From: Bacteroidota bacterium
GTDB lineage: Bacteria > Bacteroidota > Ignavibacteria > Tepidaquicellales > Tepidaquicellaceae
Assembly: GCA_018266875.1 (NCBI GenBank)
Contig: JAFDZR010000013.1
Span: 48,445 to 112,444, forward strand
Direction of reading: 5' to 3'
Length of the DNA: 64,000 nucleotides
Of this stretch, positions 52,914 to 63,300 are shown in pieces (position 1 is the first letter of the stretch; each line of letters starts with the position of its first letter). The position numbers were made by a program, and so were the translations under genes. Below the pieces are notes generated by a model that saw only the letters and a program-made list of their open reading frames with translations, had not been told where the DNA came from and made no database searches.

Positions 52914-55898
52914 TCAGGGAGTCACTTTTGTAATTATGAAATAAGCATTGTTGTCAGCAATTGTAAGATCAGTCAGATCAGTCAGATTATCTGCATTCAG
53001 ATCAGTATTAAGATAACCAAGAGTAAAATTGTATGCGGTATTGTCAATTTCAGACAGATCAGAAAGGTCAACAGCTCCGTCCCTGGTTACATCTCCTGAA
53101 AATATACAATACTTGGTTCCCTTTTTGATCAAATTATTTCCATAAGCTTTAGTTGAATCAGTAGTGAAATCGTAATTCATAATTGAAGCTACAAACTGCG
53201 AACCACCGGCTTTGCTCCATGTATCTACTGAATTCCTGTGTATTATCTGAAGCAGGTAATTTACTCCGTTATATGCATGTACGAATTTATGAAGTGAATA
53301 ACCCGATGAATTGAAAAATGAAACAGAGGAATCTGAAATGGTATAAGGAGAAACAGAGCTTCTCAGATATACTCTCACAGAATCACTGACTGTCTGCTGA
53401 GAAACCGGATTATACAAACCTTCCGGCAGAACAGTCAGGTTAAGATTTTTAAATGAAACCGGAATATCATTTATAAGAATTTTTGATGAAAAAGGAGGAA
53501 CTATAACGCTTCCGTTAACGGGTGTGCCGTTTAACTCCTTGTAACTTATTCCGTTCATTGGGAACGGAACCGGATTTAATGTTTCGTTTATGAAAATTTT
53601 TGATTTTTCAGTAGAGTCTATTCTCTGAACGTTTACTTTATAAAATCTGATGTTGTCAACATAAAGCAGTGAATCCGGAAGTTTCATTCCGGTAGTAAAA
53701 GTTGTATTCTGATCAGTTGTATCAGCTTTGAAAATAAATGAATAATCTATTCTGTAATTTTCATATCTGTATTTTCTCCTTAAACCCATTTCATAAACAT
53801 AAGGAATGCTGGATCTTCCCCAGACATTAAAGTCTCCAGTGTTGTTACCGACCACACTCATGCTCATACTGTAATAACTATTTTTTACAGTTGGAAACGG
53901 ACTGCTGATCGCCAGATTTTCTGTGTATCCCTGACCGTTCCATCTTATTCTCATTACTCCACCGTCCAGGAGAGGATGAGTAGTTCTTGCTATTGATGAA
54001 CCTGAAGGCCATGTGGTCCAGCCGGCGATCGTATCTGTAAAATTCGGATTGACAATATAATTGCTGCTGAGAGTATCAGTTATAAAAAACTGATCAAATG
54101 TAAACGGACTGAAAGAAGAATTCGGATCCTCACCGGTTACTGACTGCCACTGCGATAATCTGTAATCATTACTGGAATAATTCGGAGGCATTATAGTCCT
54201 TTTGGTCATATATTCATTGTAAGGATTGCAGAAAAAATTACTGTCAAAAATTCCGTAATCACTGTAGACAAGAGAATGAAACATCTGATGTTCCATACAG
54301 ACCTGCTTCCAGTTCAGGCAGTAAAAAATATTTCTTTTGCAGACAGTGTTATATGATGGTTTGAATGAAGAAGCAGACAGATCGGAGAATACTATCTGAG
54401 TTGCAGCGCTGTTGTAAATAACATTGTCGGTTATTTTAATATTGTCAAGAGTGTTTGTGTTGTCTACATATATTCCGACAAATCTGCTGTGGGCAATTGT
54501 GTTGTTGGTTATTGTAAGATTTTTTATAGGAGTATTGCCGAAATAAATGCCGTAAGCAAGTACGTAATTAGCAGCAGGCGAGGATTCTTTATTGCCGATA
54601 GTATTCTTAATAACGTTGTAAGAAATATCCAGTCCATTCACGTTGTCAATTGCAATCCCTCCTCCGTCATTCAGTATCAGACAGGAATAATCTATGATAT
54701 TGTATTCTGCAGAATTATCCTTTCCTAATCGGAAACCTGTATAACCAGAGCTGTCAATATCGTTATTCTGGAAGATTGTATTTGTTGAACTTTCAGCTTT
54801 GATCCCAATATATCCGTATGAACTTCCGCCGTATCCCGGTTTTAGTCCGGTACGGTTCACAATATTGCCGGTCACCGAACCGTCAAATATAGATGCAATG
54901 ATCCCAATATCCAGCACATCCTCTATAATATTATTTTCGATCCTGTGCCCCGATCCGTAAAGTCTGATTCCTATTTTGTCAGTTTTATTGATCCTGCAGT
55001 TTCTTACAACAATGTTCGTTCCGTTCGCCTGTTCAACAGCTTTTTCCTTTGCATTTGTGAGATTCAGATTTTCAATAATGAGAAACTTTACCCCGGGATT
55101 ACAATAAATATTATACCTTTTTACAGTTGCGTCTATCTGCAGCGTATTCGGATTAACGCCGCCGGGAGCATAAAAATATAAAACCTGAGTCGGGATATCA
55201 TAATAAAATTCGCTTTCTGTATCCAGCAGATTCAGTTTGTTGTCAAAAAAATATCCGTAGTCATAGAGCATGCTGTTCACGGTAGGTGATGTAAAAAGAA
55301 TATTTCCGTTACTGAAACTTGAAACGGTTTTTACTTCGTAAGACCAGTCCCTTGTTCTGATCCTGCATGTAGCGTTGTTCCAGTAACCTGCGCTTTGATT
55401 AAGCGCAGCATCGTTGAATCCGTTGTTTCCGTTTCCGAAATCTGTTCTAAGCCAGCCAGAATTCGGAAATCTTGCTATATTCATTATTTTACCGTCTGCA
55501 TATAAATTGGAAACAGTATCCGTAAAAGTAGTCTTGTAAATATTGCCTGAATGGACAACCCAGTTCTGCGGGGATTTAGCTCCGGTTATTACAGGCAGTT
55601 CACCGGTGCCGTAAGCTCCAATGATAATTTCATTGCCGGAAACGCCTGATTTGGTCATTGTGATCTCGCCCGGAAAAACGTCGCCTCTTCTGAAAAAAAT
55701 CCTGTCGCCTGCGGTGAAAAGACTCATACTCGAATTTAATTTCGCTATCGTAGCCCAAGGAGTCGAAGTGCTTAATCCGTTATTGCTGTCACTTCCGCTG
55801 TTTGAAATATAATAAGTGGCGGAGTAAGCTATGTTAACTGAAGCAGTAAAGAAAAATATTACGGAAATGTAAATTAGAAACGGTAATGATATGCGCAT
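52914..55898 (-). CDS. Secreted right-handed beta-helix protein with C-terminal dockerin-like module
   Basis: A 994-residue exported protein. After the signal peptide, YYISNSGSDSNNGLS and PWATIAKL mark the start of a parallel beta-helix of the kind found in polysaccharide lyases and epimerases (PbH1 repeats, such as NIVVRNCRINKTDKIGIRLYG and GHRIENNIIEDV). Residues of about 640-790 look like a CBM4/9-type carbohydrate-binding sandwich. The last 165 residues are a module shared with 56100, ending in two EF-hand-like loops (GDVTRDGAVDLSDL and DLNADNLTDLTDL). I used the ATG at 55898; an in-frame TTG at 55904 adds two residues. It lies on the minus strand, separated from 56100 by about 200 bases. 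Substrate unknown; lyase activity is not proved by the fold. Confidence 0.85.
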   Translation of the reverse strand: MRISLPFLIYISVIFFFTASVNIAYSATYYISNSGSDSNNGLSTSTPWATIAKLNSSMSLFTAGDRIFFRRGDVFPGEITMTKSGVSGNEIIIGAYGTGELPVITGAKSPQNWVVHSGNIYKTTFTDTVSNLYADGKIMNIARFPNSGWLRTDFGNGNNGFNDAALNQSAGYWNNATCRIRTRDWSYEVKTVSSFSNGNILFTSPTVNSMLYDYGYFFDNKLNLLDTESEFYYDIPTQVLYFYAPGGVNPNTLQIDATVKRYNIYCNPGVKFLIIENLNLTNAKEKAVEQANGTNIVVRNCRINKTDKIGIRLYGSGHRIENNIIEDVLDIGIIASIFDGSVTGNIVNRTGLKPGYGGSSYGYIGIKAESSTNTIFQNNDIDSSGYTGFRLGKDNSAEYNIIDYSCLILNDGGGIAIDNVNGLDISYNVIKNTIGNKESSPAANYVLAYGIYFGNTPIKNLTITNNTIAHSRFVGIYVDNTNTLDNIKITDNVIYNSAATQIVFSDLSASSFKPSYNTVCKRNIFYCLNWKQVCMEHQMFHSLVYSDYGIFDSNFFCNPYNEYMTKRTIMPPNYSSNDYRLSQWQSVTGEDPNSSFSPFTFDQFFITDTLSSNYIVNPNFTDTIAGWTTWPSGSSIARTTHPLLDGGVMRIRWNGQGYTENLAISSPFPTVKNSYYSMSMSVVGNNTGDFNVWGRSSIPYVYEMGLRRKYRYENYRIDYSFIFKADTTDQNTTFTTGMKLPDSLLYVDNIRFYKVNVQRIDSTEKSKIFINETLNPVPFPMNGISYKELNGTPVNGSVIVPPFSSKILINDIPVSFKNLNLTVLPEGLYNPVSQQTVSDSVRVYLRSSVSPYTISDSSVSFFNSSGYSLHKFVHAYNGVNYLLQIIHRNSVDTWSKAGGSQFVASIMNYDFTTDSTKAYGNNLIKKGTKYCIFSGDVTRDGAVDLSDLSEIDNTAYNFTLGYLNTDLNADNLTDLTDLTIADNNAYFIITKVTP

Positions 55899-56017
55899 AC
55901 CCAAAAGTTTTATTAATACTAGTTATTAATTAAAATTTGGGGTGAATAAAATTATTCCATTATAATAACTTATGCAAGTGAAAAGCTGAATGAATTTTTA
56001 AAAAGAAATTCCTCTGT

Positions 56018-56053
56018 AAAAAAAAGAACCGGAAGATAAATCCTCCGGCTCTT
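56018..56053 (-). terminator. Rho-independent terminator of the 56100 gene
   Basis: Read on the minus strand, AGAGCCGGAGGA pairs with TCTTCCGGTTCT across the loop TTTA, with two G-U wobbles, and is followed by a run of eight T. It lies about 47 bases after the stop of the minus-strand BNR protein gene. Confidence 0.85.
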
Positions 56054-56061
56054 TCCCAACA

Positions 56062-56080
56062 TAACTAACTAACTAACTAA
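56062..56080. repeat. Short tandem repeat of TAAC
   Basis: Four perfect copies of TAAC followed by TAA. On the minus strand it reads TTAG repeats, which place stop codons in all three frames 20 bases after the stop of the BNR protein gene. It may be a read-through guard or chance. Confidence 0.6.
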
Positions 56081-56099
56081 AGAACACTCTTTATGAAAT

Positions 56100-58619
56100 T
56101 TACGGCTTTATTACGCCAACAGTATTATTAGCGTTGTTATCACAGATACCAAGGTCTGTCAGATCGATCACATCATCTCCGTTACAGTCCGTCGACAGAT
56201 ACCCTGATGCAAAGTTGAATCCGTCATTATCAATTAATCCAAGATCGGTAATATCAACTACGCCGTCCTGGTTTGCGTCACCGCTGTATATGCAATACTT
56301 ACCTGCCTTAAGCACCATATTATTGCCGTATGCCTGCGAGGAAGCTGTTGTGAAATCATAATTATAATTACCTCCGGCTGTCATAGCCACAGGAGCTGCG
56401 CTCCATGTCTCAAGACCGTTTCTGTGTTTCAAAACAATGTAATATGATCCCGAAGGAGCTGAATTAAATTCATATGTCTGATAACCGTTTACGGTTATGA
56501 CTTCTTTTGCAACATCAACGAGAGCAAATGGTGAAGATGAATTGTGAAGTTCAACTCTTACTGTATCTCTGACATGAGGCTTACCGTTCCAGAATCCTTC
56601 GATGCTCATTGTGACGTTCAGAGAAATTGAGGTAAGTGAGCTTAATTTTCTTCCAATCTGGTATGAGCCGTTTCTGTCGCAGACGGTAAACCATGTATTT
56701 TTATTTGACAAGGCACCGTCAACTGTCGTGGAGAATCCTGGATTGCTTACTGCCCATGTTAATCCGCCGTCAGTAGTTTTTGCTGAATATCCGCTTGTAC
56801 CCATAACTATACCGTGTTTCAGATTCAGCCATTTTGTATTAAATATTGTAGTGTTGGCATCAAGATTTCCGGTCAGATCTGTCCATGTCTGGCCGCCGTC
56901 CATAGACCTTATAATCTTTTTGACTCCTCCTGTCCCGTTTCCGCAAAGATATACGACATCTTTGTTCAGTACAAACAAATTTGACCAGCTTGTTCCTGTG
57001 ACGTAAGGATCTATATTCTTGACCCAGTCTGTAGCACCTCCGTTGGTAGTTTTATATAAGGAATTTGAAACTAAATATCCTATATTCTCATCTACCATTT
57101 TAAGATTTGTAGTGCCTGTTAAAGGCGCAGTCTCAAGATTCTGTAGATTCCATGTTGCTCCGCCGTCAGTTGTCTTTGCAGTAAGATTGGGAGTAAATAA
57201 ACCTGCGGTTCCGCCGGTCCATCCTGTGGTTGCATTTACAAAATCAACTGTATTTAACTGATATGTTGATAAAGGAGATGGTAATGCCAAATAAGTCCAG
57301 GTAGCACCGCCGTCAGTTGTCTTTGACATTTCGCCTAATCCTGCGAATGCGTTTCCGCCGGCAATGTATCCAGTAGCAGAATTTACGAAATCAATTTTAA
57401 ATATAGTTGTTGAATGAGATGTTGTCTGAGATGTCCAGTTTGTGCCGCCGTTGGATGAATAGAGCATTCCGCCGCTGTTTCCGCCTACCCAAATTTTAGG
57501 ATCTATCAAAATATCATTCATCCAAATAGAGCTGTATGTAGAACTTACTCCTACAGAATAATTTTTATTTCTCCAGGAAGCTCCGCCGTCATTGCTTGTG
57601 GTTAACTGACCGGAAGCGCCTGTTACTATCAGGTCATTTCCGTTTGCACCTATACCGTAAATGATAAAAGGAGAAGGCTGATTGGGATTACTGTTGTCAT
57701 AAAATTTTACTGAATCCCAGTTGACTCCGTTATTGGTTGATCTGTAAACATATTCATAATCTCCGGCTGTCCATACTGTCCCGGCATCATAAACGATGGC
57801 TCTTTGTCCTCTTATTGATGAATGCGTAGAAGCATTCCAGCTTGTTCCTGCATTTGTAGTGTATGCAAAGAAATTCGGATTACCGATCACATATCCGGTG
57901 TTAGCATCTTTGAATTCCATCCCTAAAAACTGTACGTTTGTTGCCGCTGAAAAAATAGTATCAACATTCCAGGTAGCTCCTGCATCTGTTGTTCTGATTA
58001 TTCTTCTTGAAGATGTTCCGAGAATGATCTTGTTTTCATCAAATGCATGTAAACTGTAATATGTATTTGCCGGAACTGAAGCAATATTAGTCCATGTTAA
58101 TCCCTGATTTGTTGTTTTGTATAATCTTGCATTTGTTCCTCCGCAGAGATAACCAGTTGTTGAATTGATAAAATAAATACTGTTAACAGAACCTCCTGCA
58201 GTACTGTTAACTTCATAAATTGTCCATGTATTACCGCCGTTGGTTGTTTTGCTGACAACTGTTTTTGACGGTGAGCCTGTCTGCGAAGCGCCTGCAACAA
58301 TTCCTGTATTTGCATCAAAGAACCATCCTGTGAAAAGATCTCTTTTTGCCGTTCCGCCGGCTCCCGTGGTTGAAAGATCCGGAGCGCCTGCCTGTGTAAT
58401 TGTCCATGAGTCCCCGCCGTCTGATGATTTCATGAATAAACCTCTGTTACCCACTGCGTAAATATTTGATGCATCAAGTACTTTGGACCAGTTTAATGTA
58501 ACTCCTGCCGGTTGTCCGTTCATCCAGTACCAGCCGTTTACATCCTGCTGCGCATATATATTTCCTGATATTATGCACATAAAGATGAAAACAAAAAGTA
58601 AGTTGAATTTTTTTCTCAT
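56100..58619 (-). CDS. Secreted BNR/Ycf48-like repeat protein with C-terminal dockerin-like module
   Basis: An 839-residue exported protein. The signal peptide ends near IYAQ (residue 24). Thirteen blade motifs of the S/T-T-D/N-x-G-x-x-W type (KTTNGGNTW, RTTDAGATW, KTTDGGATW and others) between about residues 60 and 640 give one or two beta-propellers of the Ycf48/sortilin kind. The last 165 residues form the same module as 52914: RNGLETWS, YNYDFTT, QAYGNN, KYCIYSGD and then two EF-hand-like loops (GDANQDGVVDITDL and DCNGDDVIDLTDL), ending GVIKP. No NYPNPFNP tail is present. It shares a 28-bp upstream element with the 60344 gene. Confidence 0.85.
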   Translation of the reverse strand: MRKKFNLLFVFIFMCIISGNIYAQQDVNGWYWMNGQPAGVTLNWSKVLDASNIYAVGNRGLFMKSSDGGDSWTITQAGAPDLSTTGAGGTAKRDLFTGWFFDANTGIVAGASQTGSPSKTVVSKTTNGGNTWTIYEVNSTAGGSVNSIYFINSTTGYLCGGTNARLYKTTNQGLTWTNIASVPANTYYSLHAFDENKIILGTSSRRIIRTTDAGATWNVDTIFSAATNVQFLGMEFKDANTGYVIGNPNFFAYTTNAGTSWNASTHSSIRGQRAIVYDAGTVWTAGDYEYVYRSTNNGVNWDSVKFYDNSNPNQPSPFIIYGIGANGNDLIVTGASGQLTTSNDGGASWRNKNYSVGVSSTYSSIWMNDILIDPKIWVGGNSGGMLYSSNGGTNWTSQTTSHSTTIFKIDFVNSATGYIAGGNAFAGLGEMSKTTDGGATWTYLALPSPLSTYQLNTVDFVNATTGWTGGTAGLFTPNLTAKTTDGGATWNLQNLETAPLTGTTNLKMVDENIGYLVSNSLYKTTNGGATDWVKNIDPYVTGTSWSNLFVLNKDVVYLCGNGTGGVKKIIRSMDGGQTWTDLTGNLDANTTIFNTKWLNLKHGIVMGTSGYSAKTTDGGLTWAVSNPGFSTTVDGALSNKNTWFTVCDRNGSYQIGRKLSSLTSISLNVTMSIEGFWNGKPHVRDTVRVELHNSSSPFALVDVAKEVITVNGYQTYEFNSAPSGSYYIVLKHRNGLETWSAAPVAMTAGGNYNYDFTTASSQAYGNNMVLKAGKYCIYSGDANQDGVVDITDLGLIDNDGFNFASGYLSTDCNGDDVIDLTDLGICDNNANNTVGVIKP

Positions 58620-58684
58620 TATTAATTCAGATTTAATTATTGTAAAAATTTTTTATGTAAAATAAAAAATTATTAAAGTTTTTA

Positions 58685-58712
58685 CAAAGAAAGCAAATCA
58701 TTATAATACCCA
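58685..58712 (-). promoter_or_regulatory. 28-bp element upstream of the 56100 gene, copy A
   Basis: Read on the minus strand it is TGGGTATTATAATG followed by ATTTGCTTTCTTTG. It matches copy B at 63563-63590 at 23 of 28 positions without a gap. It lies 65 bases upstream of the BNR protein start. TTTCTTTG differs by one base from the Bacteroidota -7 consensus TAnnTTTG, so this may be a promoter. Confidence 0.5.
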
Positions 58713-58794
58713 GCTAAACTTTGCTTATTAATTAAAAAGTTTAATTTTATGCGGATTATTGCTAAATTTGAAAAACTAACTATACCCATAAGAA

Positions 58795-60267
58795 TTGGAC
58801 ATAATTAACTATAAACTGTTAAGTTTTCTCAATTTACTGTCTAAAGAGGATCTTTCACAGTTTAAAAAATTTGTATCTTCACCTGTATATTCTTCCGGCA
58901 GGAATTATCTTCCTTTGCTGGAAGAGATCATTAAATACAGGAACGAGGCAACAGAGAAAATTTCCGCTTTTGATTTGTATGAAAAAGTATATCCGGGAAA
59001 AAAATTCAGCGGTCAGACTCTGAAAAACAGATTCTCTGAATTACTGAAATTGGGTGAAGAGTTTATTATCTATAAGAACGTAAAAGGGGATGAGATCCAG
59101 AGAGATTATATTCTGCTTGACGCATATCTGAAAAATAAAATGTTCAGATTTTATGAAGGCAAATATAAAAAAGCATTGAAATTTCTTGATTCCCATAAGA
59201 CAGATGATAAAAAATTTTCGAACATTTATTCCCTTAATCAGAAAAATCTTAAGTATCTTAATGAAACTGATAAGATAGATAAGTATTATCTGAATCTTTA
59301 CGACCATACGATTTACTCTACATGTATGTCATTAATTGCGCTTTTTGATTACGGAATAGAATTCAAACAGCAGGACTATCTCGGCAGGAAATATGAATTT
59401 AACATTGTACTTAACGTTCTTAAAAAATTAGATCTGAAAGAAATACTCGGTGATTTTGAAAGAAAAGATCTTGAGATAATTAATGTCGTAAAATTGTATT
59501 ATCATCTTTATAAGGCATATGAAAACCTGGATAAGGAATCTTTTTATTTTGAGGCAAGGAAAATTTTCAGCGAAATAAAAAGAAACTTCAGTGATGATTA
59601 CAAACTGAAATTCTATATGATATTCATTTATTACTGTACAAGAAAACAAAATCTCGGTGATAAGAAATTTTATCCGGAACTGTTTAAACTTTACAATGAA
59701 AAACTTGATTCAGGATTTTATTCTGATTTTAAAGAGAATATTTATCCCGTGAATAATTTCAGGGATTATGTTTATATAGGGCTGGTAATTGAAAAACCGG
59801 ACTGGGTATTGAATTTTATTAAAAAATATTCTCATCTTCTGCCTAAAAAGATCAGGGAAAATGAGATCAATTTGTCATATTCCAAACTCGAGTTTTACAG
59901 AAAAAACTATGCAAAATCACTGGAATCAGTTCTTATGGTAAAGCCCGGAAATTATCTGCACTACCTGGATTCTGCTATGATGAGAATGACCAACTTTTAT
60001 GAGCTTGATCAAATTGAAGAAGCGTACTTTGAGATCGATAAATTAAGGCACTATGTCAGAAATCATAAAGAGATCCCCAAAATTCACAGGCAGTATAATC
60101 TTAACTTCGCAAAGATCTACAATAACCTGCTTAAATTAAAAACCGATTACAATAAAAAGAATCTGATATCACTGGAAGATGATCTGGTTAAATCAGTTTT
60201 CATTTCTAAAAAAAACTGGCTCACTGAAAAGCTTGGTGAATTTAAAAAAATAAAAAAGGCAGTTTAG
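58795..60267 (+). CDS. Alpha-helical protein of unknown function
   Basis: A 490-residue protein without signal peptide or membrane segments, rich in Lys, Tyr, Leu and Phe and predicted to be all helical, like a TPR or HEAT solenoid. The start FLNLLSKEDLSQFKKFVSSPVYSS, then LYEKVYPGKKFSGQTLKNRFSELLKL, matches the usual beginning of a conserved hypothetical family seen in Ignavibacteria-like genomes. The function is not known. It starts at TTG; the motif TATACCCAT lies a few bases upstream. The gene is divergent from 56100 and its stop lies inside a terminator hairpin. Confidence 0.8.
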   Translation: MDIINYKLLSFLNLLSKEDLSQFKKFVSSPVYSSGRNYLPLLEEIIKYRNEATEKISAFDLYEKVYPGKKFSGQTLKNRFSELLKLGEEFIIYKNVKGDEIQRDYILLDAYLKNKMFRFYEGKYKKALKFLDSHKTDDKKFSNIYSLNQKNLKYLNETDKIDKYYLNLYDHTIYSTCMSLIALFDYGIEFKQQDYLGRKYEFNIVLNVLKKLDLKEILGDFERKDLEIINVVKLYYHLYKAYENLDKESFYFEARKIFSEIKRNFSDDYKLKFYMIFIYYCTRKQNLGDKKFYPELFKLYNEKLDSGFYSDFKENIYPVNNFRDYVYIGLVIEKPDWVLNFIKKYSHLLPKKIRENEINLSYSKLEFYRKNYAKSLESVLMVKPGNYLHYLDSAMMRMTNFYELDQIEEAYFEIDKLRHYVRNHKEIPKIHRQYNLNFAKIYNNLLKLKTDYNKKNLISLEDDLVKSVFISKKNWLTEKLGEFKKIKKAV

Positions 60268-60280
60268 TAAACTGCCTTTT
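60254..60280 (+). terminator. Terminator hairpin overlapping the stop codon of 58795
   Basis: AAAAGGCAGTTT pairs perfectly with AAACTGCCTTTT across the loop AGT (60254-60265 with 60269-60280). The TAG stop of the upstream gene lies at the edge of the loop. The downstream T-run is short (four T, inside the stem), but the A-rich left arm makes it symmetrical, so it could act on both strands between the convergent genes. Confidence 0.75.
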
Positions 60281-60343
60281 AACCACAATTGAAACAGGTT
60301 GAAAGTTCCTGTCTCGGTGAAAGGAAATGATATGAAAGAAAAA

Positions 60344-63300
60344 TTATTTCAGAAGAACCATTCTTTTTGTATCAGTAAATTCCCCGGCTGAAAGTGTATA
60401 GAAATAAATTCCGCTCGATAAATCAGAAGCATTAAGAACTACCACGTAACTTCCGGCATCCTGTCTTTCATTTACAAGAGTCAGGACTTCTTTTCCCAGC
60501 ACATTGTAAATCTTCAGAGTTACTGTATTTGAAGCAGGAATACTGTAACTTATTTTGGTGGCCGGATTGAACGGGTTAGGGTAATTCTGTGACAGCTCAT
60601 ACGCGTAAGGAATTTCAGTATTGAATCCGGGTTCATTGGACGTGGGAATCTCATCGACAAATTTTATCAGTCCGTCAAGTATTCTTTTTACAGTAAATGG
60701 ATTCGGATTATCCGGAACCGGTCTCAGCGATTCCACGTCAACTGCCATTACCGCTACATTGTAAGCAGGGGATAATCTCCCGACAGCATTCATTGAATCA
60801 GCAAATAATCTGTATCTGTAAAGATTGAATGTCTGATTTGACGGAATAGATCCTGATCTTTTTATCACATCAGGCGATGGTCCGGAAGTGCTGTCCGTAA
60901 GATTTGTATTGATTGTTATACCTATTATTCCTCTGCCGCCTACGCCCGGTCTGTCAGCTACATACTGATAACCAAGCATGCTCCTTGCAAATGCCGAATC
61001 ATAATAAGGAGAAGACGGTCTGTCTATCTGATATCCTATGTCTTCTGAAATTATTAAAAGCTTTGACTTAATCTGAAATGTTCCTGCGTTTAGATATGAT
61101 TTTAAGGAATCTTTTATCGCATTTGACATTACGGAAGAGCCTTCGCCGAGAAGCAGAACGCGCTTGTATTCCCTGAATGTGATTGCGTCAGTGGAAGTTA
61201 CCCCTTTTCTGTTGTATGTATCATATGAAATTGAAAGTCTTTCCAGATTTGTCATTACGGAATCCCTTGAGATCCTGCAGTTTGCATTTGTCGAGTCGTA
61301 AATTACAAGTATATCGCCTTTTGCTTTTCTTCTGAATGTAAGATCATTGCTCTGAGCGGCTTTTACAGAATCAAATCCGTTATAAGCATATACGGACCAC
61401 TGTCCGATGATTGAATCTCCGGGAAGTACTCCGACAGAAGCAAGTATTCCGTCCATTTCATTGTTTGGAATGGAAAAAGCAGAATCAATCCCATTGATGT
61501 TTGAAGCTCTGATAATCCTTACAGCTGAAACGACCGGTGAACCGAATTTCCATTTGTATGTTACGCCCGGACCTGAAGTTGACCAGTTAAAATTTAAATT
61601 CGAAACATCCGTCGGACTTGTAAATATTGATGCCCCGTTTGAAGGACTGTTTAAATTAAAGGAAGTCAGCGGAGGAATTCCTCTCTTCAGAGTGATTGTT
61701 CTTGGTCCGTTTGCAGCTTTCAGCGAATCATTATTCAGATTATTTCTGAACGCCCATACATCCCATTGTCCAACCAGCGAATCTCCGACAGCGACTCCAA
61801 GTCCGCTTAATATATTGTCAAGATATCCGTCAGTAATTGTGAAACTGTTTAATAATGAAGGAATGGTGAGAGTTCTTACAGTTGCAGTTGGTGTCCCGAA
61901 TATCCATTTGTATGTAGCCGTTGATGCTGATGTATCCCAGCTTATTGTAATATTTCTTGTTGAATTAGGATATGAAACTAAAGTAACACCAGGTGCAGGT
62001 GTTCCCAGATTAAATGAATTTAACGGAAAAGAAGTAATGTCAACTCTTGCAGTCCACGCCTGATACAATCCTGTTATGTCATCACACCAGTAAGGGAACA
62101 GAACATTATTGCCGGAAGTAATTCCGATATAATCACCCTGATATCCCGCTGCAAGTCCGGAAATTGATTTTGGTTTGAATTTATGATCCGATACGAGAAT
62201 ATCAGTCCAGGAATCACCGCCGTCAAGAGATCTTGAAACATATACCTGCGCTGAATCATTAGTCGGAATATTTCTGTTATCATAATAAATAACATTTACG
62301 CCGCCGTTGTCATCAACATTTACTGCCGCCATATACTGATACTTGTCGTTTCCGGGAGTATCCTGATTAACTCTTACTTTAGTCCATGTATTTCCTCCGT
62401 CTGTGGAGCGGTGAAGTATAACATCCGAAACGTCAGTTGCCGGGGCAGTGAATTTTTCTGAAGTAGCTGCGTATATCCAACCTCTTCTGAGACCGTTTGT
62501 CCTGTCAACTGCAATTCTCGGAAATCCGTTTGCTCTTATTCCGTTGAAAAAATTCTGTCCTGAATTTCTTATTCCATTCATGTCTGAAGCATTATTCCTT
62601 GAAACCACCCAGCTTACTCCTCCGTCCGTTGATTTTGCAAATCCGAGAGAATCCTCAACTGCAGTATTGAGATTATTAGCCCATATTACATAAACCTGAC
62701 CTTCAGGACCGACTCTTATATCCGCGCCCTGATGAAAATGCTGAAAATAAGGACCTACACTTACAGGAGATTCAGCAGACCAGGTTTGTCCCTGGTCAGT
62801 TGAATATGATATTACAACTTTATTAACATTGGCTCCTCCGAATTCCGTAAATACTGTGTAAAGTCTCCCGTAATACGGACTGGAAGGAACGTCATCAGTT
62901 GCTGAAAAATTCTTGTCTGAAGAAGTTGAACTTCCCGGTATCCTTATTTCCGGAGCCCATGTAATTCCGTTATCAACGGAAACTGAGTTGGATATCTGAC
63001 CTGTGAGACTGATAAATGACATAAGAAACCTGCCGTCTTTATCAATTGCCGGTCCGGGATCTCCGTAATTAAAAGACCCGTTATTTATAGTGTCGCTGCC
63101 AAACCATGATAAACCTCCGTTTGTAGTTACATAAACACCTGTATTAATTACATTCCCTCCGCTAAAAACATTGGCTGATGCAAACATTATATTTGGATTA
63201 GTGGGATGTCTCGTGATCGGAACTTCAGACTGCGTGTTGAAACTTTCATGCACTAACTGATTTGGAAAAATCGTATAAGTTTCTTTTGATGTCCTGATGG

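Noticed and set aside
60281..60343. Possible CRISPR-like GTTGAAAG-type sequence after the 58795 gene
   Set aside because: There is only one copy and no spacer-repeat pattern; nothing else in the window resembles an array.
61407..62063. 218-codon open frame on the plus strand
   Set aside because: It is opposite the two tandem SusE-like domains of the 60344 gene; the length comes from the Ser/Gly/Thr-rich codons of the real gene.
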